Of a stretch of DNA of 64,000 bases, positions 30,202-39,469 are shown one piece after another. Position 1 is the first letter of the stretch, and each line of letters opens with the position of its first letter. The stretch covers positions 186,001 through 250,000 of the forward strand of contig NZ_FOXP01000002.1 of the NCBI RefSeq assembly GCF_900115745.1. The letters are read 5' to 3'. Under the pieces are notes generated by a model. That model ran no database searches. It saw only the letters and a program-made list of their open reading frames with translations, and was not told the DNA's origin. The position numbers and the translations under genes are program-made. Source of the DNA: Sphingomonas rubra. GTDB taxonomy: Bacteria; Pseudomonadota; Alphaproteobacteria; Sphingomonadales; Sphingomonadaceae.

Positions 30202-30507
30202 ATGGCGAAACTGAGTTCAGTGAACAAGAACGAGCGTCGCAAGAAGCTCGTGAAGCAATATGCCCCGAAGCTGGCCAAGCTGAAGGCGATGGCCAACGAC
30301 CAGTCGCTCGACGAGAGCGAGCGCCTGATCGCCCGCCTCAAGATGGCGGAACTGCCGCGCAACGCGAACCCGACCCGTATCCGCAACCGCTGCGAGATCA
30401 CCGGCCGCCCGCGCGCGTATTACCGCAAGTTCCGCCTCGCCCGCGTGATGCTCCGCGATCTTGCCAACAAGGGCATGATCCCCGGTCTCACCAAGTCGAG
30501 CTGGTAA
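30202..30507 (+). CDS. rpsN: 30S ribosomal protein S14 (zinc-independent form)
   Basis: 101 residues; the long C-minus form without the CxxC zinc motif. Features: [33 protein letters not shown] and [10 protein letters not shown] at the end. 57 nt after rplE. Confidence 0.96.
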   Translation: MAKLSSVNKNERRKKLVKQYAPKLAKLKAMANDQSLDESERLIARLKMAELPRNANPTRIRNRCEITGRPRAYYRKFRLARVMLRDLANKGMIPGLTKSSW

Positions 30508-30516
30508 GGACAGAAC

Positions 30517-30912
30517 ATGGCAGTGACCGATCCCCTGGGTGACCTGCTCACCCGCATCCGCAACGGCCAGCGCGCGAAGAAGGACTCCGTCCTGTCGCCC
30601 GCCAGCAAGCTGCGTGTCCGCGTGCTCGACGTGCTCCAGCGCGAGGGCTACATTCGCGGCTATTCTGAGGAGCAGATGGGCCCCGCCGCCGGCGTGCGCA
30701 TCGAGCTCAAATATTTCGAGGGCCAGCCCGCGATCAAGCATGTCGCGCGCGTGTCCAAGCCCGGCCGCCGCGTCTACTCGGGCAGCCAGGAGCTGCCGCG
30801 GGTCATGAACGGCCTGGGCATCACCATCGTCTCGACGCCCAACGGCGTTCTGTCCGACGCCGAGGCGCGCGAGCAGAACGTGGGCGGCGAAGTGCTCGCG
30901 GAGGTGTTCTGA
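30517..30912 (+). CDS. rpsH: 30S ribosomal protein S8
   Basis: 131 residues: [16 protein letters not shown] and [20 protein letters not shown]8 binds 16S rRNA helix 21 and represses the spc operon in E. coli. Its stop overlaps the rplF start (TGATG). Confidence 0.97.
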   Translation: MAVTDPLGDLLTRIRNGQRAKKDSVLSPASKLRVRVLDVLQREGYIRGYSEEQMGPAAGVRIELKYFEGQPAIKHVARVSKPGRRVYSGSQELPRVMNGLGITIVSTPNGVLSDAEAREQNVGGEVLAEVF

Positions 30913-31445
30913 TGAGCCGCATCGGTAAGAAGCCCGTCACCGTTCCCGCAGGCGTGACCGCCTCGATCGACGGCAAGACGATGACCGTGAAGGGCCCCAA
31001 GGGCACGCTCAGCCTCGCGATGCGCGACGAGATCGCCTACGCGATCGAGGACGGCGGCATCCAGGTGCAGCCCGCCAACGACACCAAGCAGGCACGGGCT
31101 TTCTGGGGCATGCAGCGCACGCTGGTCCAGAACCTGGTCACCGGCGTGACCGAGGGCTTCACCAAGAAGCTGCTCATCACCGGCGTCGGCTACCGCGCCG
31201 CGGCGCAGGGCAAGAACCTGAAGCTGCAGCTCGGCTACAGCCACGACGTCAACATCGACGTGCCGGAAGGCATCGAGGTGAAGACGCCCGACGCCACCAC
31301 CGTCGAGATCAGCGGATCGGACAAGCAGAAGGTCGGTCAGCTGGCCGCCGAGATCCGTCGCTGGCGCAAGCCCGAGCCGTACAAGGGCAAGGGCATCAAG
31401 TACGACGGCGAGTTCATCTTCCGCAAGGAAGGGAAGAAGAAGTAA
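30912..31445 (+). CDS. rplF: 50S ribosomal protein L6
   Basis: 177 residues, two L6 folds: [17 protein letters not shown], the central [15 protein letters not shown] and the C-terminal [16 protein letters not shown] signature. Near the sarcin-ricin loop. Overlaps rplR (TAATG). Confidence 0.97.
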   Translation: MSRIGKKPVTVPAGVTASIDGKTMTVKGPKGTLSLAMRDEIAYAIEDGGIQVQPANDTKQARAFWGMQRTLVQNLVTGVTEGFTKKLLITGVGYRAAAQGKNLKLQLGYSHDVNIDVPEGIEVKTPDATTVEISGSDKQKVGQLAAEIRRWRKPEPYKGKGIKYDGEFIFRKEGKKK

Positions 31446-31795
31446 TGAGCAAGGGTCTTTCCCTCTTCGAGAAGCGCCGTCGGCGCAATCGCACTGCGCT
31501 GCGCGCGCGCTCGGGCACGCGTCCACGCCTGTCCGTGCATCGCTCGGGCAAGCACATCTACGCGCAGGTGATCGATGACGCGCAGGGCCGTACGGTTGCT
31601 GCCGCCTCGACGCTCGCCGGTCACGAGGGCGCCACCGCGAACGTCGCTGCGGCGACCGAGGTCGGCAAGCGCGTGGCCGAGGCCGCGAAGGCGGCCGGTG
31701 TGACGCAGGTCGTGTTCGACCGTGGCGGCTTCCTCTATCACGGTCGCGTCAAGGCGCTGGCCGACGCGGCTCGCGAAGCCGGTCTGGAGTTCTAA
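31445..31795 (+). CDS. rplR: 50S ribosomal protein L18
   Basis: 116 residues: [20 protein letters not shown] and [20 protein letters not shown]. 5S rRNA binder. 3 nt before the GTG of rpsE. Confidence 0.97.
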   Translation: MSKGLSLFEKRRRRNRTALRARSGTRPRLSVHRSGKHIYAQVIDDAQGRTVAAASTLAGHEGATANVAAATEVGKRVAEAAKAAGVTQVVFDRGGFLYHGRVKALADAAREAGLEF

Positions 31796-31798
31796 TCA

Positions 31799-32596
31799 GT
31801 GGCTGAGAACAACGATACCCAGCAGCAGGCGACTGCGGCTCCCGCCGGCGATGCCGGCGCTAACACCGGCGGCAACGCGGGTGGCGGATATCAGGGCCAG
31901 GGCGGCGGCTTCGGCGGCGGTCAGGGCGGCGGTCGTGGTCGCGGCGGCCCCGGTGGTGGCAATCGCGGTCGCGGTGGTCCCGGCGGGCAGCGCGGCGGTC
32001 GCGACGGCGGTCGTGGTCGTGACGGCCGCGGCGGTCGTGGTGGCCAGGACGACGGCGGCGAGGAGCTGATCGAGAAGCTGGTCCACATCAACCGCGTCTC
32101 GAAGACGGTGAAGGGCGGCAAGCGCTTCGGCTTCGCGGCGCTGGTCGTCGTGGGCGACGGCAAGGGTCGTGCGGGCTTCGGCCACGGCAAGGCCCGCGAG
32201 GTTCCCGAGGCGATCTCCAAGGCGACGGCGGCGGCCAAGAAGGCCATGGTCCGCGTGCCGCTGAAGGACGGTCGCACGCTGCACCACGACGTCAACGGCC
32301 ACTTCGGTGCCGGCCGCGTCACGGTCCGCTCGGCTCCGGCCGGCACCGGCATCATCGCCGGCGGCCCGATGCGCGCCATCTTCGAGTCGCTCGGCGTTGC
32401 CGACGTGGTGACAAAGTCGGTGGGCACGTCCAACCCGTACAACATGATCCGCGCGACCTTTGAAGCGCTCGGCGAGCAGACCAGCCCCAAGGCGGTCGCG
32501 CAGCGTCGTGGCAAGAAGATCGCCGACCTGCTCGGTCGCGGTCACGGTGCCTCCGCGGAGACCGCCCAGGCCGACGCCGCGGCAGTGACGGAGTAA
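31799..32596 (+). CDS. rpsE: 30S ribosomal protein S5 with Gly/Arg-rich N-terminal extension
   Basis: 265 residues from a GTG start, about 100 more than E. coli S5 (167). Residues 1-85 are low complexity: Gln/Ala/Gly at first, then RGG/GRG repeats ([18 protein letters not shown]). The S5 fold then runs from about 88 ([30 protein letters not shown]) to about 245, with a short Ala-rich tail. S5 acts at the mRNA entry and in proofreading. The RGG region resembles disordered RNA-binding tails. Confidence 0.96.
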   Translation: MAENNDTQQQATAAPAGDAGANTGGNAGGGYQGQGGGFGGGQGGGRGRGGPGGGNRGRGGPGGQRGGRDGGRGRDGRGGRGGQDDGGEELIEKLVHINRVSKTVKGGKRFGFAALVVVGDGKGRAGFGHGKAREVPEAISKATAAAKKAMVRVPLKDGRTLHHDVNGHFGAGRVTVRSAPAGTGIIAGGPMRAIFESLGVADVVTKSVGTSNPYNMIRATFEALGEQTSPKAVAQRRGKKIADLLGRGHGASAETAQADAAAVTE

Positions 32597-32602
32597 TCTG
32601 AC

Positions 32603-32779
32603 ATGGCGACGATCAAGATCACCCAGACGGGTTCGCCCATCCGGCGCGAGAAGGACCAGCGCGCGACGCTGATCGGCCTCGGCCTCAACAAGATGCACAA
32701 GACGCGGGAGTTGGAGGACAGTCCCGAAGTCCGCGGAATGATCCGCAAGGTGCAGCACATGGTGAAGATCGAGGGCTGA
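32603..32779 (+). CDS. rpmD: 50S ribosomal protein L30
   Basis: 58 residues, translating from the ATG at 32603 as [20 protein letters not shown] and ending HMVKIEG: the standard bacterial L30 with the [15 protein letters not shown] core. 6 nt after rpsE. A terminator-like hairpin follows. Confidence 0.95.
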   Translation: MATIKITQTGSPIRREKDQRATLIGLGLNKMHKTRELEDSPEVRGMIRKVQHMVKIEG

Positions 32780-32805
32780 GCCCTCGTTTCACCGGTGACA
32801 GACAC

Positions 32806-32838
32806 GGGGAGGGGGGCTAAGCGGCCCCCTTCCTTTTT
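32806..32838 (+). terminator. Terminator-like hairpin between rpmD and rplO
   Basis: GGGGAGGGGGGC (32806-32817), loop TAAGCG, GCCCCCTTCCTT (32824-32835): 12 bp including three G-U pairs, ending in a five-T run (32834-32838). It stands in the 97-nt gap between two spc-operon genes that are adjacent in most bacteria. Confidence 0.75.
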
Positions 32839-32876
32839 CTCTTCAAGCGCGACAAAAGCGAAAGCGAGTGCAATCC

Positions 32877-33419
32877 ATGAAGCTCAACGAACTCCGCGAC
32901 AATCCCGGTGCCCGCAAGTCCAAGATCCGCGTCGGCCGCGGTATCGGTTCCGGCAAGGGTAAGACCGGCGGTCGCGGCCAGAAGGGCCAGAAGAGCCGCG
33001 AAGGCGTGTCCATCGCCGGCTTCGAGGGCGGCCAGATGCCGCTCCACATGCGTCTGCCGAAGCGCGGCTTCAACAACATCTTCGCCAAGGATTATGCTGA
33101 GGTGAACCTGGGCGCGATCCAGAAGGCGGTCGACGCCGGCAAAATCGAGGCGGGTGCCGCGCTCGACCATGCCGCGCTCAAGAACGCCGGTCTGGCCCGC
33201 GGTGGCAAGGACGGCGTCCGCCTGCTCGGCAAGGGCGAGCTGTCGGCCAAGCTGACCTTCACGGTCGCGGGCGCATCGAAGGGCGCGATCGAGGCGGTCG
33301 AGAAGGCCGGTGGCTCGGTTGACGTGATCCACGTCGTCCCCGCTGCCGAGAAGGCCGCCGCCAAGAAGGGCGTCGCCTACAAGGCCCGCCAGGAGAAGAA
33401 GGCGTCGTTCAAGGCGTAA
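32877..33419 (+). CDS. rplO: 50S ribosomal protein L15
   Basis: 180 residues: [20 protein letters not shown], the basic loop [12 protein letters not shown] and [18 protein letters not shown] chose the ATG at 32877; a GTG 9 nt earlier is in frame. No strong ribosome binding site is seen. The C-terminal ~25 residues are a Lys/Ala-rich extension relative to E. coli (144 residues). Confidence 0.95.
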   Translation: MKLNELRDNPGARKSKIRVGRGIGSGKGKTGGRGQKGQKSREGVSIAGFEGGQMPLHMRLPKRGFNNIFAKDYAEVNLGAIQKAVDAGKIEAGAALDHAALKNAGLARGGKDGVRLLGKGELSAKLTFTVAGASKGAIEAVEKAGGSVDVIHVVPAAEKAAAKKGVAYKARQEKKASFKA

Positions 33420-33435
33420 ACTGTCGTACTATCTT

Positions 33436-33520
33436 CGTCATGCCGGGCTCGACCCGGCATCCAGGGCACCGGTCGCAGTGCGGCGTGACTCTGGACCCCG
33501 GGACGAGCCCGGGGGTGACG
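33436..33520. repeat. Two-unit palindromic repeat, copy 4
   Basis: 85 nt with unit 1 from 33436 (CGTCATGCCGGGCTCGACCC) and unit 2 ending at 33520 (GAGCCCGGGGGTGACG). It lies 16 nt after rplO in the 243-nt gap before secY. Confidence 0.8.
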
Positions 33521-33662
33521 GCAGGTATCGGCAGGTTAGACAAGCCCGCATGGGCGCCTATATGAGCGGCGGGGCGGGTGATAACGCATCCCGCCGTTCT
33601 CGTTTGGGCCCAGTGGAAGTGATACTTCCATGGGAAACCTCGTTTCCAGGACACCGACCCGC

Positions 33663-35027
33663 ATGGCATCCGCAGCCGACCGTATGGCGCAAAGCATCAG
33701 CCTGGCGAAGTTCACGCAGGCGACCGACCTCAAGAAGCGTCTGTGGTTCACGATCGGCGCGCTGATCGTCTTCCGCCTGCTCAGCTACGTGCCGCTGCCG
33801 GGGATCGACCCCACCGCGCTCGGGCTGCTGAGCCAGCGCACGACGGGCGGCGTGCTTGATTTCTTTAACACCTTCTCCGGCGGCTCGCTCAGCCGCATGT
33901 CGCTGATCGCGCTCGGCGTGATGCCCTACATCACTGCGTCGATCGTCGTGCAGCTGGCGACGTCGCTCAGCCCCAAGCTCGCCGCGATCAAGAAGGAAGG
34001 TGAGTCGGGCCGCAAGAAGCTAAACCAGATCACCCGCTACGGCACGGTCGGCCTGACGGCGATCCAGGGCTATTTCATCGCGGTCGGTCTGGAAACGCTC
34101 GGCGCCACCAACGGCCTGCAGGCGGTGATCGAGCCGGGCATGACCTTCCGCATCGCCGCGGTGATCTCGCTGATCGGCGGCACCATGTTCCTGATGTGGC
34201 TGGGCGAGCAGATCACCAGCCGCGGGATCGGCAACGGCGTGTCGCTCATCATCATGGCGGGCATCGTTGCCCACCTGCCGACGACGCTCATCAACCTGCT
34301 GGAGGGCGGTCGCTCGGGCAGCCTGGACCCGCTGCGCCTGATCGGCATTCTCGTCGCGGTCGTCGCGCTGATCCTGTTCATCTGCTTCATGGAACGTGCC
34401 CAGCGGCGCATCCTGATCCAGTACCCCAAGCGGGCGACGCAGCGTGGCATGCAGGCCGATCGCAGCCATCTGCCGCTGAAGATCAACACTGCGGGCGTGA
34501 TCCCGCCGATCTTCGCCTCGTCGCTGCTGCTGATGCCGCTCACCATCTCGCAGTTCGCGGGTCAGCGCGTGGCCGGCGAGAGCGCCTGGGGTGACTTCAT
34601 CATCTCGCTGAACCAGTATCTCCAGCACGGATCGCCGGTGTACATGCTGCTGTACGGCGCGGGCATCGTGTTCTTCTCGTTCTTCTACACCGCGGTCGTC
34701 TTCAATCCGGAGGAGACGGCGGACAATCTGAAGCGCCATGGCGGCTTCATCCCCGGCATCCGCCCGGGCAAGAACACGGAGAACTACTTCGACTATGTGC
34801 TGACGCGCATCACGGTGATCGGTGCCGCCTATCTGACGATCATCTGCCTGCTGCCGGAGTATCTGGTGTCGGCGCTGTCGATCCCCTTCTATCTCGGCGG
34901 CACCAGCCTGCTGATCGTCGTCAACGTGACGATGGACACGGTGACGCAGATCCAGTCGCACCTGCTGGCGCACCAGTATGGCGACCTCATCAAGAAGGCG
35001 AAGCTGCGCGGCGCCCGCGCCCGCTGA
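33663..35027 (+). CDS. secY: Protein translocase subunit SecY
   Basis: 454 residues from the ATG at 33663 (ASAADRMAQSISLAKFTQAT); a start at 33630 adds 11 residues and has a GGAAG box, so it remains possible. Ten membrane helices; the plug-region segment YVPLPGIDP and the RGIGNGVSLIIMAGI and KHGGFIPGIRPG-like RHGGFIPGIRPGKNT motifs are conserved. It forms the protein-conducting channel of the inner membrane with SecE/SecG, neither of which is in this window. Confidence 0.96.
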   Translation: MASAADRMAQSISLAKFTQATDLKKRLWFTIGALIVFRLLSYVPLPGIDPTALGLLSQRTTGGVLDFFNTFSGGSLSRMSLIALGVMPYITASIVVQLATSLSPKLAAIKKEGESGRKKLNQITRYGTVGLTAIQGYFIAVGLETLGATNGLQAVIEPGMTFRIAAVISLIGGTMFLMWLGEQITSRGIGNGVSLIIMAGIVAHLPTTLINLLEGGRSGSLDPLRLIGILVAVVALILFICFMERAQRRILIQYPKRATQRGMQADRSHLPLKINTAGVIPPIFASSLLLMPLTISQFAGQRVAGESAWGDFIISLNQYLQHGSPVYMLLYGAGIVFFSFFYTAVVFNPEETADNLKRHGGFIPGIRPGKNTENYFDYVLTRITVIGAAYLTIICLLPEYLVSALSIPFYLGGTSLLIVVNVTMDTVTQIQSHLLAHQYGDLIKKAKLRGARAR

Positions 35028-35058
35028 TCTGACCTGAACGAATGGAGTGCGTTCGGCC

Positions 35059-35703
35059 GTGAACATCATCCTTCTAGGGCCTCCGGGCGCGGGCAAGGGC
35101 ACGCAGGCGGCACGCCTGGTGTCGGAGCGGGGCATGGTCCAGCTCTCCACCGGCGACATGCTGCGCGCCGCGGTGAAGGCGGGCACCCCCGCCGGGCTGA
35201 AGGCCAAGGCGGTGATGGAGGCGGGGGAGCTCGTGTCCGACGCGATCGTCTCCGCGCTGATCGGCGAGCGGCTCGACGAGGGGGTCGAGAAGGGCGCGAT
35301 CTTCGACGGCTATCCCCGCACCGCGGCGCAGGCCGAGGCGTTGGAGGTGATCCTCGCCGAGCGTGGCCAGACGCTCGATTGGGTGATCGAGCTGGAGGTG
35401 GACGAGGCGGCGCTGATCGAGCGGATCGTCGGACGCTATACCTGCGCGACCTGTGGGGCGGGCTATCACGACCGGTTCAAGACGCCCGTCGTCGCCGGCG
35501 TCTGTGACGTGTGCGCGGGCACCGAGTTCAAGCGTCGCCCGGACGACAATGCCGAGACCGTCTCGACCCGTATGGCCGAGTACCGCGCCAAGACCGCGCC
35601 GATCCTGCCGTTCTACGAGGAGAAGGGGCTGGTCCGCCGCGTCGACGGCATGGCCGAGATGGACGCTGTCGGTGTCCAGATCGCGGCCGTGCTGGAGGGT
35701 TGA
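35059..35703 (+). CDS. adk: Adenylate kinase with zinc-type lid
   Basis: 214 residues from the GTG at 35059 (GGAG at 35044-35047), giving the family start NIILLGPPGAGKGTQAARL with the P-loop; a GTG at 35047 is an alternative. It interconverts AMP, ADP and ATP. The LID carries four cysteines in two CxxC pairs (YTCATCGAGYH and GVCDVCAG), the zinc-binding lid found in Gram-positive enzymes and in some alphaproteobacteria. FDGYPRTAAQA and DDNAETVSTR are typical. Confidence 0.96.
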   Translation: MNIILLGPPGAGKGTQAARLVSERGMVQLSTGDMLRAAVKAGTPAGLKAKAVMEAGELVSDAIVSALIGERLDEGVEKGAIFDGYPRTAAQAEALEVILAERGQTLDWVIELEVDEAALIERIVGRYTCATCGAGYHDRFKTPVVAGVCDVCAGTEFKRRPDDNAETVSTRMAEYRAKTAPILPFYEEKGLVRRVDGMAEMDAVGVQIAAVLEG

Positions 35704-35927
35704 AGGGTAGGCATATCTCTCTGGTTCATCCCGGACGCGATCCGAGGTGACGACGAAACCCATGCGAGCTTTCGCTCACGACCGGCGCATGAAGTATTTG
35801 TCATGATCGCTTCACCACCCCTGGCCACCGTCTGCGCTATCTCTCTTCTCACGGTCGGTGACGGCAACAGCCTCTCGATCGAACGAGTTCGCGAGATCGG
35901 CGCCCGTCACTCCCGGGGGTGCCGTAG

Positions 35928-35960
35928 GGCCGGTGGAAGGGACGCTTTCCACCGGCCTTC
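35928..35960 (+). terminator. Terminator-like hairpin after adk
   Basis: GGCCGGTGGAA (35928-35938) pairs perfectly with TTCCACCGGCC (35947-35957), loop 8 nt, followed by TTCC. It ends the secY-adk unit and lies 24 nt before the response-regulator start. The rest of the 281-nt gap (35704-35984) shows no gene. Confidence 0.6.
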
Positions 35961-35984
35961 CTATGTCCGGGGCGCGGAGGCAGC

Positions 35985-36677
35985 GTGAGCCGCAAGATCC
36001 TGGTCGTCGAGGACGACGCGTCCACCGCCGCTTACCTGGCCAAGGGACTGGGTGAGGCAGGTTACGCGGTCGAGCTGGCATCCAGCGGACGCGACGGACT
36101 GTTCCTGGCCAGCGAAGGCATTTTCGACCTCATCATCGCCGATCGCATGCTGCCGGGCCTGGACGGCTTGGGCATGGTCGGCGCACTGCGCGCCGCTAAG
36201 GTCAGGACGCCCGTGCTGGTCCTGTCCGCGCTCGCCAGCGTAGACGATCGTGTCGATGGCCTGCGCGCGGGCGCCGACGATTACCTCTGCAAGCCCTTCT
36301 CCTTCGCCGAGTTGTCCGCCCGGATCGAGGCGCTCGTTCGCCGTGCCGATCGCGCCGCGATCGAGCCGCTCAAAACGCGCCTGTCGGTCGGCGACCTGGA
36401 GATCGATCTGCTCGCGCGGCAGGTTACCCGCGCCGGCCGCGTCATCCCGCTCGGCGCGCGCGAGTTCAACCTGCTGGAGTTCCTCGCGCGGCACGCCGGA
36501 CAGGTCGTCACCCGCACGATGATGCTGGAGAAGATCTGGAACTACCATTTTGATCCCGGCTCCAACGTCGTCGACGTCCATATCGGCCGGCTTCGCCGCA
36601 AGCTGGAGGAGGGGTTCGCGACGCCGATCCTCCACACCGTGCGCGGCGCCGGCTACAAGCTCGCGTCCGACGTCTGA
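35985..36677 (+). CDS. OmpR-family response regulator
   Basis: 230 residues from a GTG. Receiver domain with VVEDD, phospho-acceptor Asp53 (LIIADRMLPG, where Ala52 is unusual) and the CKPFS Lys; winged helix from about 130 with PLGAREFNLLEFLARHAG and VDVHIGRLRRKLEEGF. It is followed by a sensor kinase 9 nt later, so they form a two-component system. The signal is unknown. Sequence style resembles regulators of the CopR/QseB group. Confidence 0.9.
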   Translation: MSRKILVVEDDASTAAYLAKGLGEAGYAVELASSGRDGLFLASEGIFDLIIADRMLPGLDGLGMVGALRAAKVRTPVLVLSALASVDDRVDGLRAGADDYLCKPFSFAELSARIEALVRRADRAAIEPLKTRLSVGDLEIDLLARQVTRAGRVIPLGAREFNLLEFLARHAGQVVTRTMMLEKIWNYHFDPGSNVVDVHIGRLRRKLEEGFATPILHTVRGAGYKLASDV

Positions 36678-36686
36678 GGCACCGGT

Positions 36687-38039
36687 CTGAGGCGTTCCTT
36701 CCGCCTGTCGGTCACCGCCCGCATCGCGCTGCTCGCGATCCTGTTGGCGCTCGTCTCCAACCTGGTGCTGGTCGGCTTCGTCTGGAAGCATACGCGTGAC
36801 GTGGCGCTGGCCGCCACCCGGCGCGAGATGGTGGAGCAGTCGGACGCGCTGCTCGACATCTGGCGCGAGGAAGGTCTGCGCGAACTCGCCGCCGCGGTCG
36901 ACGATCGCCCGCCCGGCGACCCCTCGCTGGTCATCGCTATTCTCGACGCCGTTGGCCGTCGTCGCCTGGGCTACGCGCCGCCCCGCGTTGCCGTGCCCAT
37001 CACTGCCACCCCGTTCCGCGTCGCCCATCTTGCGGCGGAGGGAAGCTGGGCCGATCACGACACCGGCTACGTCCTCACCCCGATCGGCGACCGGTGGCTG
37101 TTGGTCGGCCGCAACCTCGACGTGATCGAGGCGGAGCAGCACGCGATCGAGCGCGCCCTGGCGCTCGCCGTCACCCTGTCGCTCGCACTCGGCATTGCCG
37201 CGGGCCTGGTGCTCGCCCGATACGTCGGTGCGCGGCTCGACCGCATCGCGCGGGTGATCGAGGCGGCGGGCGAGGGCGATTTGTCGCGCCGCGTGCCGAC
37301 GCTGGCCGGGCGAGCCGACGCGTTCGACCGTCTCGCCGCACGGCTCAACGCCATGCTCGGCAAGGTGGAGCGGCTGATGGGCGAATTGCGCATCGTCACC
37401 GACAGTCTGGCGCACGACCTCCGCTCGCCCCTCGCGCGGCTGCGCACCAAGACCGAGCAGGCGCTGATGGTCACCGATTCCGCGCAGCGCGACGCCGCGC
37501 TCGGCGGCTTGCTGGTCGAGACCGACCTGGTCATGCGCATGTTGACCATGGTGATCGAGATCAGCCGTGCCGAGTCGGTGTCGCGCACCCGCTTCACCCC
37601 CGTCGAGCCTGCCGAACTGGTCGAGGAGATTGCCGACCTCTACGAGCCCCTTGTCGAGGACTCGGGGCTCCGCTTCCTCGTCGCGGTGGAGGGGCGCCCG
37701 CCCCCGGTGCCGCTCCACCGCGAACTGGTAAGCCAGGCGGTCGGCAACCTGATCGACAACGCGCTGAAGTACGGCGCGGCCGGTGGCGTCGTCACGCTGC
37801 GGCTCACCGTCACCCCCGCCGACATCGCCATTCGCGTCGAGGATCGCGGTCCCGGCATCGCCGCGGCCGATCGCGTCGAGGCGATGCGTCGCTTCGGCCG
37901 CCTCGACGTAGCCCGTACCAAGCCTGGCGCCGGCCTCGGCATGGCGCTGATCGAGGCCGTCGCGCACCTGCATGGCGGCCGGGTGGAACTGGCCAACAAC
38001 GCGCCGGGCTTGATCGCGGGCATCGTCTTGCCGCGCTGA
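36687..38039 (+). CDS. Membrane sensor histidine kinase, partner of the preceding regulator
   Basis: About 450 residues if translation starts at the CTG at 36687, 9 nt after the regulator stop with GAGG just upstream. No ATG or GTG lies between the in-frame stop at 36675 and 36744; the only other candidates are CTG 36705 and TTG 36744, and TTG 36744 would cut the first membrane helix (ARIALLAILLALVSNLVLVG). Domains: helix 1, a periplasmic loop of about 120 residues, helix 2 (LALAVTLSLALGIAAGLVL), HAMP, HisKA with LAHDLRSPLARLR, and an ATPase domain with VEDRGPGI and GAGLGMALIEAVAHLHGG. The His box type resembles CzcS/CusS and QseC kinases. Confidence 0.88.
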   Translation: MRRSFRLSVTARIALLAILLALVSNLVLVGFVWKHTRDVALAATRREMVEQSDALLDIWREEGLRELAAAVDDRPPGDPSLVIAILDAVGRRRLGYAPPRVAVPITATPFRVAHLAAEGSWADHDTGYVLTPIGDRWLLVGRNLDVIEAEQHAIERALALAVTLSLALGIAAGLVLARYVGARLDRIARVIEAAGEGDLSRRVPTLAGRADAFDRLAARLNAMLGKVERLMGELRIVTDSLAHDLRSPLARLRTKTEQALMVTDSAQRDAALGGLLVETDLVMRMLTMVIEISRAESVSRTRFTPVEPAELVEEIADLYEPLVEDSGLRFLVAVEGRPPPVPLHRELVSQAVGNLIDNALKYGAAGGVVTLRLTVTPADIAIRVEDRGPGIAAADRVEAMRRFGRLDVARTKPGAGLGMALIEAVAHLHGGRVELANNAPGLIAGIVLPR

Positions 38040-38119
38040 TCCGAGACGAGGCCATGATGCCTTAGCTGATCCTGAGTTCTTGCTGGCCGATCGTCATCGA
38101 CGCTGGCACTAGACCTCCA

Positions 38120-38359
38120 ATGGACGCGCTCACTGCCTTTGGTCTCTTCGCGGTCACCTTCATGCTCGTCTGCTACGTGCTGGAGGATAGGGCGCCGTTC
38201 TGGACCTTTCTGTTCGCGCTCGGCTGCCTGATGGGGTCGGCCTACGGTTTTCTCCAGGGCGCATGGCCGTTCGGCGCGGTGGAGTTGATATGGTTCGTCG
38301 TCGCGCTGCGCCGTTGGGTGGGTTTGCGGACCAAGGCGCGGGCGGAACCGATCGCTTGA
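38120..38359 (+). CDS. Small two- or three-helix membrane protein
   Basis: 79 residues with hydrophobic stretches FGLFAVTFMLVCYVL, FWTFLFALGCLMGSAYGFL and VELIWFVVALRRW, ending in a basic tail. I know similar short proteins in alphaproteobacteria, of unknown function. It lies 80 nt after the sensor kinase and may belong to that unit. Confidence 0.7.
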   Translation: MDALTAFGLFAVTFMLVCYVLEDRAPFWTFLFALGCLMGSAYGFLQGAWPFGAVELIWFVVALRRWVGLRTKARAEPIA

Positions 38360-38384
38360 CTTGACGTTTCGCGCGTCCTAACTG
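38356..38384 (+). promoter_or_regulatory. Putative alpha-operon promoter
   Basis: TTGACT (38356-38361), a 17-nt spacer and TAACTG (38379-38384), 133 nt before rpsM. The -35 box is good, the -10 box weak. Confidence 0.45.
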
Positions 38385-38516
38385 GCCAATACCCCGTAAC
38401 ACCGGTTCCCGGCGGCGCTTGTTGGCGCTCGCCGCGTTCTTGCGTTCAGGGCCAACGCGTCGAGATGGTGACCGTGCGGCCATGCCGGGCACCGTGGAGC
38501 TAGGAGATCACATAAC

Positions 38517-38885
38517 ATGGCACGTATTGCGGGAGTTAACATTCCCACGAACAAGCGCGTGGTCATCGCGCTGACCTATATTCATGGCATCGGCCCGGCC
38601 AACGCCAAGGCGATCGTCGAGAAGCTGAACATCGCGTCCGAGCGTCGGGTGCAGGACCTGACCGATCAGGAGGTCCTCCAGATCCGCGAGACGATCGACG
38701 CCGATTACTCGGTCGAGGGCGATCTGCGGCGCACCGTGGCGATGAACATCAAGCGTTTGATGGACCTGGCCTGCTATCGCGGTCTTCGGCACCGTCGCGG
38801 TCTTCCCGTTCGCGGCCAGCGCACGCACACCAATGCGCGCACCCGCAAGGGCAAGGCCAAGCCGATTGCCGGTAAGAAGAAGTAA
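38517..38885 (+). CDS. rpsM: 30S ribosomal protein S13
   Basis: 122 residues: [20 protein letters not shown] at the N-terminus and [20 protein letters not shown] near the end. It touches the 50S subunit and the P-site tRNA. AGGAGA lies before the ATG. First gene of the alpha operon; infA and rpmJ, which often precede it, are absent. Confidence 0.97.
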   Translation: MARIAGVNIPTNKRVVIALTYIHGIGPANAKAIVEKLNIASERRVQDLTDQEVLQIRETIDADYSVEGDLRRTVAMNIKRLMDLACYRGLRHRRGLPVRGQRTHTNARTRKGKAKPIAGKKK

Positions 38886-38888
38886 AAG

Positions 38889-38910
38889 ACAGTCCGGGGG
38901 ACTGTTTTTC
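38889..38910 (+). terminator. Intrinsic terminator between rpsM and rpsK
   Basis: ACAGTCC (38889-38895), loop GGG, GGACTGT (38899-38905), then TTTTC. It begins 3 nt after the rpsM stop, in a 106-nt gap. Confidence 0.75.
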
Positions 38911-38991
38911 ACTTCTTCTCCGTCGGAGACAGGTTCGAGGCAGATTGCCTCCCGGCCTCCGTACCAGGACTAAAAGGTCAGGATTAACTTA

Positions 38992-39381
38992 ATGGCACAG
39001 GCTCCTCAGCGCATTCGCCGTCGCGAGCGCAAGAACATCACGGCGGGCGTTGCCCACGTCAACGCCAGCTTCAATAACACGATGATCACCATCACCGACG
39101 CGCAGGGCAATGCGATCAGCTGGTCGTCGGCCGGCATGATGGGCTTCAAGGGCTCGCGCAAGTCGACCCCGTACGCGGCGCAGGTCGCGGCAGAGGACGC
39201 GGGCAAGAAGGCGGCCGAGCACGGCGTCCGCACGCTCGAGGTCGAGGTCAAGGGCCCCGGCTCGGGCCGCGAATCCGCGCTGCGCGCGCTGCAGGCGGTC
39301 GGTTTCCAGATCACCTCGATCCGGGACGTGACGTCGATCCCGCACAACGGCGTACGTCCCTCCAAGCGCCGCCGCGTCTGA
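38992..39381 (+). CDS. rpsK: 30S ribosomal protein S11
   Basis: 129 residues: [24 protein letters not shown] start and the C-terminal [18 protein letters not shown], which contains the Asn-Gly pair known to form isoaspartate in E. coli. 30S platform protein. Confidence 0.97.
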   Translation: MAQAPQRIRRRERKNITAGVAHVNASFNNTMITITDAQGNAISWSSAGMMGFKGSRKSTPYAAQVAAEDAGKKAAEHGVRTLEVEVKGPGSGRESALRALQAVGFQITSIRDVTSIPHNGVRPSKRRRV

Positions 39382-39393
39382 TTCTGCCAGGCT

Positions 39394-39421
39394 CGCCGGC
39401 CGACGGGCCGGCGCTCCTTTT
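39394..39421 (+). terminator. Terminator-like hairpin between rpsK and rpoA
   Basis: CGCCGGCC (39394-39401), loop GACG, GGCCGGCG (39406-39413), then CTCC and TTTT (39418-39421). It lies 12 nt after rpsK. Confidence 0.65.
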
Positions 39422-39469
39422 CCATATTGAGGCGACGACCGGACGTCGCCTCCAACCCAGGGGAACCCC

